Positions 34,601-42,606 of a DNA stretch of 64,000 nucleotides are shown here, piece by piece. The stretch's first letter is position 1, and every line of letters starts with the position of its first letter. The position numbers and the translations under genes are program-made. The stretch comes from Pedobacter rhizosphaerae (GTDB lineage Bacteria > Bacteroidota > Bacteroidia > Sphingobacteriales > Sphingobacteriaceae). The stretch covers positions 1 through 64,000 of the forward strand of contig NZ_FOGG01000020.1 of the NCBI RefSeq assembly GCF_900111155.1, read 5' to 3'. The notes under the pieces were generated by a model that worked only from the letters and a program-made list of their open reading frames with translations, was not told the DNA's origin and did not search any database.

Positions 34601-34714
34601 TTCCACAGAGGGCGTCACAGTGGCTGCCGGCTGCGCGGTTTGCTGCTTTTCAGCAAGTGCGCGCAACCGGTTCTCCATTTTGGCCTGAAAGGTAAATTTA
34701 TCGATTGGTGTCAT
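31691..34714 (-). CDS. STAND-type P-loop ATPase
   Basis: 1007 residues, last gene of a four-gene minus-strand cassette. Residues 1-195 are helical with a low-complexity linker. FMGREVELAALGRFV (195-209) leads into Walker A GQGGSGKST (225-233) and Walker B LIIILDTMEQV (316-326), then a NACHT/STAND-like winged region, and a long helical C-terminal half (about 550-1007) resembling TPR or ARM-type repeats. STAND proteins switch on oligomerisation after ligand sensing. It overlaps the upstream protease-ATPase gene by 4 bases, so both are translated from one mRNA. Probable sensor or amplifier of the cassette; the ligand is unknown. Confidence 0.75.
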   Translation of the reverse strand: MTPIDKFTFQAKMENRLRALAEKQQTAQPAATVTPSVEQPMENMAEDLNALRTAAATTGRFLPAQLLSHTGMQAKIKLLNHFARECNILTGDQVEWILKSEVRAPLIASLTNQGILYDHLSRRLPPRDEFGALLFEVLFDKTEFDLESMSRKTLLELSNVLQSVGNLNSPWIQRVSTALQNASFLDSYYHIPENFMGREVELAALGRFVNAFQRSSAWSGYLMQGQGGSGKSTLLAKFCKDTMAAENTLLCILDFDRPGINAEDDHWLNDELASQLSVQSPALTENIRQFKAEVRKETLLGHLRGLLIGQGYTKPLIIILDTMEQVILHQTWGLLSKWLDRLCDIFSPIPIKVILSGRTYQQITSQNIETTVNLADFTRRTAIEFLVREGIRRVDILRLFKFDLIPFRPLELRLISRILKQGNIDLDELVSDIAKGKNNGIAEEYFMGSVYRRILDRIDNPSVRKIAYPGLILRYINPEIILSVLQPVLKLSKLDDQDAARITKDLERYAWLAQRDRTGNVWHRRDLRQVMLRQMLANEPDQVLAIQQNAITYFENLSTPESQAEVLYHRMMIHREDYFFVPEPAELVAAVGHLSRDLSDLPETYNGMIRYAQTGEIDSSQTANLPLSYFLAAYDRTGKTLIARGLIQEAFELYLEGLKREIRPGRLGERELYEWEAEALFQTANFNLLSQPFQHPLPSPVLDENPGRHIISLLAFFINDRQEYFYGELEQWFQLPRLQQTDWYRLFSTEHAKQYIERLTFALTLWNYNRRFSTLQCSAAAYIARMVTQSTYAGDLQESLLILDLLAGKSLPEQYPYSINSINIDQQWLEGLNHKQAPKPETIQHIIDTITEASEMKIPARQLISNIDTLAEFENSGPIYMLNVSEIQSSERINYLCGPQNVLRTSCKWAIYKAIEEGMSPSVIRNAAGEFNSALVGELDRKVFRKRSRDSHDWLDALIELIDRQWKLPAFIDRISTEWPHTGQLADVNELLKKWIRAKNSLFIDLE

Positions 34715-36564
34715 TGGTCTACAATATCGTTAAGGATGTCCATGGCCATATTCCTGAGTTCACTGAGCGCGCTTTCGGGCCTTTCGATCAGATTTCTCTG
34801 GTAGGCTTTAAAAAGGGCCCTGGTGCTTGGGGCGGTATCTTCATGGATTTCCAGTCTGGTGAATGATCTGCCCAGGTAATCGGCGACATCTGCCCGGGTA
34901 ACTGTTCTGCTCCTGTATTCCCGGGCCAAGGGCCGGATGGCCTGGGGCAACGGGGATGCGTTTCCGTCGAGCACAATTCTCAGCCATGGATAGCTTTGGA
35001 TGGTATCAAGCAGGGTCAGTACAAATTCCGCCACGTGTGCACCTTCCAGGTTAAAGCGGTTCAGGTCGCTCAGAAATAGCCAGACCAATCTGCCGTTACG
35101 CGCCAGGTTCAGCATATTGGTTAGCTCTGGGGCGATATGGTTTCTCAGCCACATCGGCGCAGTATTGTCAAAATCCGAAAAAGCGGTAAGCGGGGGAGGC
35201 TGTACACCGATTTCGCTAGAAATGAAAGCGAGCAGTTCGGTTACCTCGATCTTTGAGATCCTTTCTGCCGGGAGATTGATTTTCAGGTGCCTTTGATCTG
35301 AGAGCAGGGTCTGGGCAACTTTTAGGAGGAAACTTTTGCCACTGTAGGGCTCACCGGTAATGCTGAGTACCTGAGCCTCTTGGCGCAGGACCATCGACCA
35401 GATCTGTGACTGAAAGGCATCGCAGCCGATGATCGGCTCGAAAGACTCCTCCCTCAGCCAGTAAAGGGGTGAATCCTGGACTAGGGGTAAAGGGAGTTCG
35501 GTGATGGTCTTTTTGATGTGCTCGATGATATTGACGATGGGTACGCCGCGGTTTCTTGCTCGAGCTGTGGCGACTGCCGGGGTTCCCTGGGCGGTCTGCT
35601 CGGGCCAGCTGCCCTGGTGGATACCGATCAGGGAGAATTCCTTGTCGAAACAGGGACCTCCAGAGGATCCGCCCAGGGTGTTGGTCAGATGGAGAAAGCG
35701 GTGCTTGGGAATGCTCGGATGGGAGGGCTGGATACCGGTAATCACATTTTCATCGATGCGCATCGCCTCTCCGCCCGCATGTTGGAAGATGACGATTTTT
35801 TGCTGTTCCGGGGGAACAACGGCACGGCTGTCGAGCTTGGCCCATCCCCGGTCGAAGCCTACGGCCCGTTCCAACCTGAGAATGACGTAATCCCAGTTGT
35901 TCTCAAAGCAGTCCGGGTTGAGTGGTGAACCTGCAATGAGCTCCTGGTCATGGCAGCGGCAGTGTCCAACATGCCAGTCTTGGTGGAGTTTCACTGTTTC
36001 CGAATCGTTCTGGTTGTACAGGCCCTGTTTTAAATAGAGGTAGTTGTCAAATTCCACCACTGCACTCACCGCCCTTTTTGGGCTGCGGTCGGGATTGAAA
36101 AGGGATTTGACTACATGCCAGGCGGAGAGGAAAAGGTTGGGACCGATGAGTATGCCGGTTCCAGCGTGCTGTCCGGGAATAATCAGTTTTCCGGTCCATT
36201 TCATGCCTTTAGCGATTCCCTGGTAGTAGGTATGGGGCTCGGTAAAGCCGTTTGCGTTTGCAATGGACTGCAGGGTTGTCTGGTTAATGGAGGTGTTCTG
36301 ATCAATCATTGCCTGCGCAATCATTCCGGATTCCAGTCCAGACTGTACGATCAGGGTGAGCAGGGGCTCATAAAACTGATTGATCTGGGCATACCCGAGT
36401 GCTTTGAGGAGAGCTGAAGGATCATCAGTGGTATCGATCGCGATGGTTTCAAGTTCATAGCGCTCATTGATGGGCAGCCTGTTCTGCGCCTGGATAAACA
36501 TGGCGCCAAATTCCCGCCGGGTGGTTTTTAGTGCGGACAGGGCATCTGCTGGTGATATATTCAT
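34711..36564 (-). CDS. EAD-trypsin-P-loop fusion protein
   Basis: 617 residues with three parts. Residues 1-85 (MNISPADALSALKTTRREFG...SALLKALGYAQINQFYEPLLTLIVQSGLE) resemble effector-associated domain 1, a death-like adaptor. Residues about 115-350 are a trypsin-like serine protease with the triad H150 (LSAWHVV), D225 (NNWDYVIL) and S301 (GGSSGGP). Residues about 370-617 hold a P-loop, GEPYSGKS (404-411), with WLFLSDLNRF as a likely Walker B. EAD domains recruit partners that carry the same domain. It lies 12 bases after the upstream protease gene. An ATP-controlled protease in a signalling relay is the best reading. Confidence 0.75.
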   Translation of the reverse strand: MNISPADALSALKTTRREFGAMFIQAQNRLPINERYELETIAIDTTDDPSALLKALGYAQINQFYEPLLTLIVQSGLESGMIAQAMIDQNTSINQTTLQSIANANGFTEPHTYYQGIAKGMKWTGKLIIPGQHAGTGILIGPNLFLSAWHVVKSLFNPDRSPKRAVSAVVEFDNYLYLKQGLYNQNDSETVKLHQDWHVGHCRCHDQELIAGSPLNPDCFENNWDYVILRLERAVGFDRGWAKLDSRAVVPPEQQKIVIFQHAGGEAMRIDENVITGIQPSHPSIPKHRFLHLTNTLGGSSGGPCFDKEFSLIGIHQGSWPEQTAQGTPAVATARARNRGVPIVNIIEHIKKTITELPLPLVQDSPLYWLREESFEPIIGCDAFQSQIWSMVLRQEAQVLSITGEPYSGKSFLLKVAQTLLSDQRHLKINLPAERISKIEVTELLAFISSEIGVQPPPLTAFSDFDNTAPMWLRNHIAPELTNMLNLARNGRLVWLFLSDLNRFNLEGAHVAEFVLTLLDTIQSYPWLRIVLDGNASPLPQAIRPLAREYRSRTVTRADVADYLGRSFTRLEIHEDTAPSTRALFKAYQRNLIERPESALSELRNMAMDILNDIVDQ

Positions 36565-36575
36565 TAGGCTGGGTA

Positions 36576-37772
36576 TTAACTGTTGCTGATTACTGCGCCG
36601 TAGCTGGTCAGGATATCTTTTAAAGCGGTTTGACCGATGGTGCCCCTGTCTGCAAGCCGGTCTGAGAGGATATGTCCCCAGTTTTCCCTCGGATCAGAGC
36701 TGCGCCCCCCATAATGTATGCCTGCGGCGAAGCCTTCGCTGCCAAGGGCCAGTATCACCGAACCTGAGTTACCGCCAAGGGTGCTGGCATCGTAAGAGAC
36801 CCTTCCCGGAACTACGCTGGTGGGCCTGAGTATCTGTCCGGGCGAGAGGCGTTTGTAACCGTAACTGAAACCAAACATCATCGAGAGTACCTCGGTACCG
36901 TAATAGGCCAGTCCTGCTGTTCCTGGATCACCGGGATATCCTGCGGTGAGCGTGTACCGGCTTGCTGCTGCCCATTCTGAACTGCCGTCTATGCCCAGTA
37001 TGCGTTTGGGCAAAAACTCAACTCTAGTGGGCTCCAGTTCTATCAAGGCCAGGTCGAGCTTGGTATGGTTAATGTTGGCTGGGTCAATCTCATCGCCAGC
37101 AAAGATTAATCTTTTGAATTTTCTGGGGTTTTTAGATGCCCTTCCCTTCAGTTCCCTGCCGAAGTCGATGCCTGCATTAGCTTGCAGTGTCCAGCTTCCG
37201 TCTCTTTTTTTCTGGCCAATAACCTGCAGCACATGCTGGTTGGTTGCGATCAGGTCCGGTGCTATCAGGAAACCGCTTCCCAGGTGTTCGCCGCTGAGTT
37301 CGACACGGCCAACGCACTGCATGGCCTCGGCTATTCTGTCCTGGGAGGCGCCAAGGATCTGTTCCCAGTCGCCTTTTGCCCCGGAAGAAAAATCTATCCG
37401 GTCGTTTTCGATCAGGTAGGACGGCCGGGTGCCGTCCGTGCGGACAAGGACTTCCAGCAGATTTAAGCTCTTGGGGTATTCTTCGATATATTTGAAATTT
37501 CCGAGCTGGAGTGCGTGGATGACTTTTTCTCCTTTTTGGTTTAGCTCAGTGCTTATGTCTCTGATTAGTTTTGCTTTACTTTTATGGCGTTCGGCCAAAT
37601 GGTCCAGGGTTTCAATGGCCGTTTTGATTTTTTTGGCCGGATCGGCCTCGCCCGTGGATTCCAGGACAGAGAGTTCCATGGATTCTGAAAGGTTACTGCT
37701 TTTTTGGTTACCAGATGAGGAGCCCAGTATCATGGAGCGGTATATCGAGAATTTTTCTTCCAGATTTTTCAT
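36576..37772 (-). CDS. Trypsin-like serine protease
   Basis: 398 residues. Residues 1-150 are helical and charged with no recognised domain. The protease domain runs from about 150 to 390 with H180 (LIATNQHVL), D240 (KLDLALIEL) and S336 (LGGNSGSVIL), a complete catalytic triad. No signal peptide is present, so it should act in the cytoplasm, which is unusual for trypsin-like enzymes and typical of conflict systems. Five bases separate it from the nuclease gene upstream. It could process or activate the nuclease or a downstream target. Confidence 0.8.
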   Translation of the reverse strand: MKNLEEKFSIYRSMILGSSSGNQKSSNLSESMELSVLESTGEADPAKKIKTAIETLDHLAERHKSKAKLIRDISTELNQKGEKVIHALQLGNFKYIEEYPKSLNLLEVLVRTDGTRPSYLIENDRIDFSSGAKGDWEQILGASQDRIAEAMQCVGRVELSGEHLGSGFLIAPDLIATNQHVLQVIGQKKRDGSWTLQANAGIDFGRELKGRASKNPRKFKRLIFAGDEIDPANINHTKLDLALIELEPTRVEFLPKRILGIDGSSEWAAASRYTLTAGYPGDPGTAGLAYYGTEVLSMMFGFSYGYKRLSPGQILRPTSVVPGRVSYDASTLGGNSGSVILALGSEGFAAGIHYGGRSSDPRENWGHILSDRLADRGTIGQTALKDILTSYGAVISNS

Positions 37773-37777
37773 TGGTG

Positions 37778-39787
37778 TTAAAGGGTTATGTTGGCAATTC
37801 CAAAACTGTAATCAAAGTCAAGGCCTTGAGGCATTGATTCCAGTACGTCGACCTGTTTTTCGATCAGTTCTATGGGTTTATCATCCTGGAACATCTCTGC
37901 TGCTGAGGCAAATGTGAGTCCGGTGAGTTTTTCGATGGTGGCCACGGTTACCTGATATGTAGCTGCTTTATCAAAATCCATGAATGGGGGGATGGCGCTT
38001 TCTAGCGCTTCAAGCTGACTGGTTTCGATTATGTTATTTTTCTCCAGTAAGCTCTTCTGGCTCATCAGGAATCCTGTCCGGTATAGGTCTTTGCCGTCCT
38101 TAAGGTAATAGACGATCTTGTAGAAAAGTGTGGGCAGTTTCACTGCGATCTGGTTGACCCTGGTGAGAAAGGTCGGATCTTCTGCGCGAAGTACGGGGCC
38201 GGTAATGACTGAGATTTTATAACCGTTTTTTACCGCTTCGGTATGCAGAATGTAGTCTTCGAGTTTTCGCCAGATCCGCTGGTTGAGTCTGGCATGCTGG
38301 GGAACTGCATTGGTAAAAAAGAAGGTTGAATCTGCTGCTCTTTCCGCGATACCGATCTGGTCTCCCCACTGCACGTCTTCTCTTTTGGTCATGTGGCCTC
38401 TGTCAAAGTTACTGTGGTCTGCCGAATAAAGTTCTCCTCCGTACTGGCTGTCAAAAGCAATACGAGTATCGCGTCTCCATCTATCGCTGCGTTCGGCTTT
38501 TTTGAATGCCGCGCCGTTGATGTTGCTTGCACTGTAAAACGGGAACTTTCTGGAGCTGGAGAGCTCAACGCTGTAGTTGAGGTAGTTGAGCACAGTGGAG
38601 GCTGATCCGGTTAAGCAGGTGATGTCTCCCTGATATTTGTTAAGGTCAGGTCTTGCAACTTTCACGCCCAGGAAGTTTTCCTGATATCCGTTGTAACCTT
38701 CATAATGCTGTACGCCTTCGAGTACTTCACTGAGTTCGGGTAGAAACAGTTGTTTAGGGAGCGTGAGGCTTTCAAGCTGTCCGTTAATACTAACCTTGGT
38801 GGGAGAAAGTGATTCCAGTTGTTCAGAGACCTGCTGGCTGATTTTTTTAAATATTTCTTTACTGTCCGAAAAGATGAGTTCAGGGCTATTGTACATCACC
38901 CTTTTGAGATTTTCCAGTGCAGCTTTGGCTTCATCTGTTTTGCCTGTGGCCAGTAAAGACCTCAGGCTGTTATAGCTTGCAGCTACTTCGGGGATATTGT
39001 AATAGTCTTCCCGGGTAGTGGAGGCCATGATCTCCAGTACCATATAAGGCGCGTCTTTGATGGTTTTGCCGTGTTTGTCCAGCAAACGGTAATCATTTGG
39101 AGAAACGTGTACTTCGTTGATATTGATCTCATCCACATCTTTTCGCATGACTACGTAATAGCCGGTAGTGAGGTCCTTGAATTCGGTATTGAGTCCGATC
39201 TCCAGTCTGGTATCAGCAGTATTGGTCAATAGCGATATGCCATCTTCCAGTGGCTTGGCATAGGGGAGAGCAGCTGAAAGAAAGGAAACACCACCCAGAG
39301 TGGATAGGTTGGAGAGTAAACTTACAAAGGGTTTGAGTAGGTCCTGCTCTTTGATCGAAAAGAGTCCTATTTCAAGTTTGAGGCCACCGCCTCGGTAGGG
39401 TACAGGGCCAAGCAGGCGCTGGCTGATGTTGACAATAAGATCCACATGGGCGGCATCGATGGCCTGCAGGTTTCCCGGTGTGGTTACGGTGTTGAAGTTG
39501 GCCGTTTTACCGGAAATATCACCGAGTTCGATATGGCTGTGCGTTGTCGGATAGTAGTTCTTCCAAAGTTCACGGGTATTGAGTATTTTCATGGAGCGTA
39601 AAAATACATGCAGATAACACCGATCCGGAAGTAGCTGTTGTGGAGGGTTTCCCGCTGGAGCCTGCTGCGCAGCAATTGGACTATAGGTCCAGCTTGTTGA
39701 CTTTTTTTCGAAAATTCCTTCTAGTATTGACATCACTTTTTTAATTAAGGTTATAAATATTTGGAGTAGTTTTTTTATCCAGTCCAT
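37778..39787 (-). CDS. DNA/RNA non-specific endonuclease with a large N-terminal region
   Basis: 669 residues, first gene of the cassette. Residues 1-29 form an amphipathic, lysine-rich helix. Residues about 55-350 are unrecognised. The C-terminal domain (about 375-620) is a beta-beta-alpha-Me nuclease of the NucA/EndoG type: FDRGHMTKRE (461-470, H465 as general base) and FTNAVPQHARLNQRIWRKLE (491-510, N502 as metal ligand). Catalytic residues are all present. The long N-terminus could hold the enzyme inactive until cleaved by one of the two proteases encoded downstream. That zymogen idea is inference. An internal ATG at 39733 is a less likely start. Confidence 0.85.
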   Translation of the reverse strand: MDWIKKLLQIFITLIKKVMSILEGIFEKKSTSWTYSPIAAQQAPAGNPPQQLLPDRCYLHVFLRSMKILNTRELWKNYYPTTHSHIELGDISGKTANFNTVTTPGNLQAIDAAHVDLIVNISQRLLGPVPYRGGGLKLEIGLFSIKEQDLLKPFVSLLSNLSTLGGVSFLSAALPYAKPLEDGISLLTNTADTRLEIGLNTEFKDLTTGYYVVMRKDVDEININEVHVSPNDYRLLDKHGKTIKDAPYMVLEIMASTTREDYYNIPEVAASYNSLRSLLATGKTDEAKAALENLKRVMYNSPELIFSDSKEIFKKISQQVSEQLESLSPTKVSINGQLESLTLPKQLFLPELSEVLEGVQHYEGYNGYQENFLGVKVARPDLNKYQGDITCLTGSASTVLNYLNYSVELSSSRKFPFYSASNINGAAFKKAERSDRWRRDTRIAFDSQYGGELYSADHSNFDRGHMTKREDVQWGDQIGIAERAADSTFFFTNAVPQHARLNQRIWRKLEDYILHTEAVKNGYKISVITGPVLRAEDPTFLTRVNQIAVKLPTLFYKIVYYLKDGKDLYRTGFLMSQKSLLEKNNIIETSQLEALESAIPPFMDFDKAATYQVTVATIEKLTGLTFASAAEMFQDDKPIELIEKQVDVLESMPQGLDFDYSFGIANITL

Positions 39788-40478
39788 TTGGGTCTGCTCA
39801 TCGGTTTATAAAAAAAGTTGGGCTGGCCAGACCTCATTTCTGCTTTTTCCAGGTTTTTCTGTTTGGTTTTCCTTTGGAAAACTATCGGTGATCGAAAAAA
39901 AAACTTACGCGTACAGTTTGCAACAGCACGATCATCATGTTTCTGAGCCGTTCAAAATATTTTGAACGCTTAAAGTTGCTCATGACTGGCCGGGACGAAT
40001 TTTATCTGGGAGCATCGTATCTTACCTAGGGCTAATCTTGCACAAAGCATATATTCCTGTGGTTCTGCCGGCGAAATTATGCCGGCTGATACTGGAATGC
40101 CTGGCGCAGGTGATTAATTATAAATTGGGAAGTTCTTGGTTTTCGACTATAAATTTAGCAGGTAACAGTAAGCTCGGCAATACTTAAAACTGAGTATTCT
40201 TAAAAGTGATACTGCCCATTTTTTTGGAAATAGACAGACTTTTCTTATTCACCAATGGTATAGGCTAATTTTTTATTAAAAATGTGCGCTTATACAAATG
40301 GTTTTCTTATAGGAAAAATATCCCCAATGTTTGACAATTGTTAAGTTGTTTTTTCTTTTGAATGAGCCCCTCCCCAAAAACTAGCCAGTTGAAACTCGAG
40401 AGTTGGGCGCCACAATAACTGCAAATGTCGTGAAAAGTTCGAACCCATAAATCTCTAATTAAATACCGAAAAACAACC
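39788..40478. other. Intergenic region with palindromes upstream of the nuclease/protease cassette
   Basis: 691 bases with no credible gene; an open frame at 40307-40600 on the minus strand is mostly overlap with the SRAP gene. It holds the 20-bp palindrome at 39949-39968 and a GCCGGC/GCCGGC hairpin at 40067-40086. The promoter of the minus-strand cassette should be here, but no element is certain. Confidence 0.5.
39949..39968. promoter_or_regulatory. 20-bp perfect palindrome, possible operator
   Basis: CGTTCAAAATATTTTGAACG is its own reverse complement and lies about 160 bases upstream of the nuclease gene, in the only large gap before the cassette. A dimeric repressor site is a reasonable guess; it lacks a loop and T run on the minus strand and so is a poor terminator. 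Confidence 0.4.
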
Positions 40479-41300
40479 TTATCCCTTTGACCAGTGGTCA
40501 AACTCCAGTACCTCCTGATCGATAAACTCCTGCCTGATCTCCGGCAGCTCGGGATACTGCTTTTTATTAACCACACCCTCGAGCCTGTATTCCGGCCCAA
40601 TGGTGCAATATTCCATTAGCCGCGAAGGAATCTGCGTCATCGCAATTTCAGTGATCCGTTCATCAGATAAATCGCCCATGAACCACTCCCAGGCAAGCTC
40701 ATCGGTCAAAATACAGGGCATGCGCAACTTAGAATTATGCACCTGCTTCATCAGCTCATTGGCCTTGGTAATCCCAATGGCAAAAGTTTTGGTCACCTCG
40801 CCCGTATCAGTGTTTACCCAGTCACTGTACAAACCCGGCAGCCAGAAATACTCATGGTCTTTCAAGGTCACCTGATGCGGGTATTTGATGGTTTCTTTAA
40901 GCGCCTGTCCTTTTTTTCCGATTTTGGGGATATGCTGGGATTCAATGATACCGGTAGATAGCACCAGGCACCTGCGTGACCTGGCCGCGTCCTTCCACAT
41001 CGAGCGCTTCCCGCTTTCGCTTACCCAAAGGTTTTCTCCCTTGAAATTCAATGTGGTCAGTTTGCGTCGGAAGGCTACCGCTTCATCCGTGCTCATTTTG
41101 CCCGGCACATAGCCCCATTCGGCCTGCACCAGCTCAAAATCGCGTTTGTCATCCGTGGCAATAGCTATCGCACAGGGCGGATAATTAAACCCGTTATGCA
41201 CATCTACATTCAAAAAATCATAGTCCCGGACCGCCTTTTCCAGTTGCTTCAACTGGATAAACTCCGCCCTGGTTACCTTCTGACCGTTATAATAACACAT
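40479..41300 (-). CDS. SRAP (YedK/HMCES) family DNA-crosslink protein
   Basis: 273 residues from the ATG at 41298-41300. The product begins MCYYNG, and in this family cysteine 2 becomes the N-terminal catalytic residue that forms a thiazolidine link with abasic sites in single-stranded DNA. The start is supported by AGGAGG (cctcct at 41308-41313) seven bases upstream and by the need for Cys2; the frame is open 15 codons further. Other family blocks are AEWGYVPG, TLNFKGENLW, RCLVLSTGIIES (catalytic Glu) and AIGITKANELMKQVHN.KLRMPCIL. SRAP genes often occur on mobile elements and in repair cassettes. Here it follows a small conserved gene. Confidence 0.92.
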   Translation of the reverse strand: MCYYNGQKVTRAEFIQLKQLEKAVRDYDFLNVDVHNGFNYPPCAIAIATDDKRDFELVQAEWGYVPGKMSTDEAVAFRRKLTTLNFKGENLWVSESGKRSMWKDAARSRRCLVLSTGIIESQHIPKIGKKGQALKETIKYPHQVTLKDHEYFWLPGLYSDWVNTDTGEVTKTFAIGITKANELMKQVHNSKLRMPCILTDELAWEWFMGDLSDERITEIAMTQIPSRLMEYCTIGPEYRLEGVVNKKQYPELPEIRQEFIDQEVLEFDHWSKG

Positions 41301-41307
41301 AATTAAT

Positions 41308-41313
41308 CCTCCT
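41308..41313 (-). promoter_or_regulatory. Strong Shine-Dalgarno site fixing the SRAP start
   Basis: AGGAGG on the minus strand, seven bases before the ATG of the SRAP gene. Most genes in this window lack a recognisable site, so this one is unusual and decides the start in favour of MCYY. Confidence 0.75.
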
Positions 41314-41316
41314 AAA

Positions 41317-41562
41317 CTACTTTTTACCGCGGATATAACCCGCAATCAATTTACCGATCCGCTGCGCTTCAGCCTGCCTGCCCTCAGGAATAGAAGTCCA
41401 GAATTTTTCACCCCTGACGCCCAATCCAACGGCAATCACCAAAGGCTTCTCCCCAGTACCAAAATTCACATGAAACACTCTTTTGCCGGCAAGCTCGTGT
41501 TCAGATATACTTAAAAGCTGATCATCCAGACTGAGCTCGAATGGCGGCTCTAATTCCCTCAT
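41317..41562 (-). CDS. Small hypothetical protein upstream of SRAP gene
   Basis: 81 residues, single compact domain: LSLDDQLLSISEHELAGKRVFHVNFGTGEKPLVIAVGLGVRGEKFWTSIPEGRQAEAQRIGKLIAGYIRGKK. Composition and codon use look coding. It ends 16 bases before the SRAP start, so they form an operon. Similar short proteins are found beside SRAP genes in this group but I do not know a function. Confidence 0.65.
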   Translation of the reverse strand: MRELEPPFELSLDDQLLSISEHELAGKRVFHVNFGTGEKPLVIAVGLGVRGEKFWTSIPEGRQAEAQRIGKLIAGYIRGKK

Positions 41563-41764
41563 CCTTAAAGTTAAGAAATTCTTTTACATCGCCAGCTATT
41601 ACGGGGGTAAAGTAATCGGAATCGACGTTGACCGCCATAAAGACCAAAACTACGGCCTGTTTTACCTCAAAGGAAAATGGATGATTGCCGATGAAAAAGG
41701 CCGTAGGTTGCCGCTAAAATACAAACCCGAAAACGACCAGATCAGTGACAAAGACATAGAATAA
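41561..41764 (+). pseudogene. Coding-like ORF without a usable start codon
   Basis: The frame reads LKVKKFFYIASYYGGKVIG, then IDVDRHKDQNYGLFYLKGKWMIADEKG, and ends SDKDIE with TAA at 41762-41764. The sequence is clearly protein-like (the companion of many SRAP loci in style) but upstream to an in-frame stop there is no ATG, GTG or TTG; the first codons are ATC CTT AAA GTT. It starts head-to-head with the 81-residue minus-strand gene. Either a rare start is used, the start was lost, or the true start was mutated from an ATG. Confidence 0.45.
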
Positions 41765-41808
41765 CAGCATCACAAGAACAGTTTAGTTTTAAGTTTAGGT
41801 TAGTTAAT

Positions 41809-41830
41809 CCCGGTTCTGGATGGAACCGGG
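41809..41830 (+). terminator. GC-rich stem-loop
   Basis: CCCGGTTC (41809-41816), loop TGGATG, GAACCGGG (41823-41830), followed by TTACTATTAAAA. A perfect eight-pair stem 45 bases after the start-less ORF. Likely terminator. Confidence 0.65.
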
Positions 41831-41882
41831 TTACTATTAAAAAAGCAATTATTTTTCGTCCCTATATCATAACAACCCTTGT

Positions 41883-41916
41883 TAGCGGTTACTTCAGAGT
41901 AGCCGCTATTTTTTAT
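41883..41916 (+). terminator. Intrinsic terminator
   Basis: TAGCGGTTAC (41883-41892), loop TTCAGA, GTAGCCGCTA (41899-41908), then TTTTTTATT. Nine Watson-Crick pairs and one G-T pair with a good T run. Second terminator in tandem before the Crp-like gene. Confidence 0.85.
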
Positions 41917-42004
41917 TCAACACACTATCCCTATAATTGACTTTGTAAATGCAGGATCCGCGCTACCGCTATCCGATGAATCCTTTAACGCCATCACATC
42001 CGTA

Positions 42005-42487
42005 ATGGAAACCTTCCTGATTTTAAGCGGCGCGCTCAATACAGCCCTCCGCGAAATCCTGCTGGAAGTAACCCTGAAAAAAGGAACCTATATCCTCACC
42101 GCCGGCTCAAAACAGCCCCACCTCTGGTTTATCCTGGAAGGACTGCTGCGGGAAATCACCGTTGACCGCTACACCCAGCAGACCCATACCAGCTGGTTCT
42201 GGTTCAATAACAGTTTCGTCTATGCCATGCCCGGCTTCTTCGACCAGGCCCATTCCTCAGTATCCATCGAAGTGGTCAAAGACACCAAGGTCCTGCTGCT
42301 CAGCTATCCCCAATGCTGGGAACTCAGAACACGTTTCGAACAGGCAGACCTGCTCTTTGAATCCATCAGAAGCCGCTACGGCCTAGCACGTAAAAATCAC
42401 CTCAAAAAAATCCTTTCTATAGACACCCTTTCCCGCTATCTCGCCCACCAAAAGCAATTAAACATCTTATTCCAACTCTTCGATTAG
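42005..42487 (+). CDS. Crp/Fnr-like ligand-binding protein lacking the HTH
   Basis: 160 residues. LREILLEVTLKKGTYILTAGSKQPHLWFILEGLLREITVD and WFWFNNSFVYAMPGFFDQAHSSVSIEVVKDTKVLLLSY form the cyclic-nucleotide-binding-like beta roll of Crp/Fnr regulators. The protein ends LAHQKQLNILFQLFD just where the winged-helix DNA-binding domain should follow, so it lacks DNA-binding capacity or is C-terminally truncated. The bases after the stop do not restore an HTH in an obvious frame. Confidence 0.75.
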   Translation: METFLILSGALNTALREILLEVTLKKGTYILTAGSKQPHLWFILEGLLREITVDRYTQQTHTSWFWFNNSFVYAMPGFFDQAHSSVSIEVVKDTKVLLLSYPQCWELRTRFEQADLLFESIRSRYGLARKNHLKKILSIDTLSRYLAHQKQLNILFQLFD

Positions 42488-42606
42488 ATTGGGGAATGCT
42501 TAAGGATAACTTTATTTACAGAGTGAGCTAAATAAGATCGTAACTCACCATTCTTTTTATTATTATTGTCGCATCTGAAAATTAATTTTGCTCAACTAAA
42601 TATAAA

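Noticed and set aside
35501-35928. Plus-strand ORFs inside the EAD-trypsin gene
   Set aside because: Antisense shadows of a gene with a complete catalytic triad in the other strand.
40307-40600. 97-residue minus-strand ORF
   Set aside because: More than a third overlaps the well-supported SRAP gene in another frame and the sequence is not protein-like.
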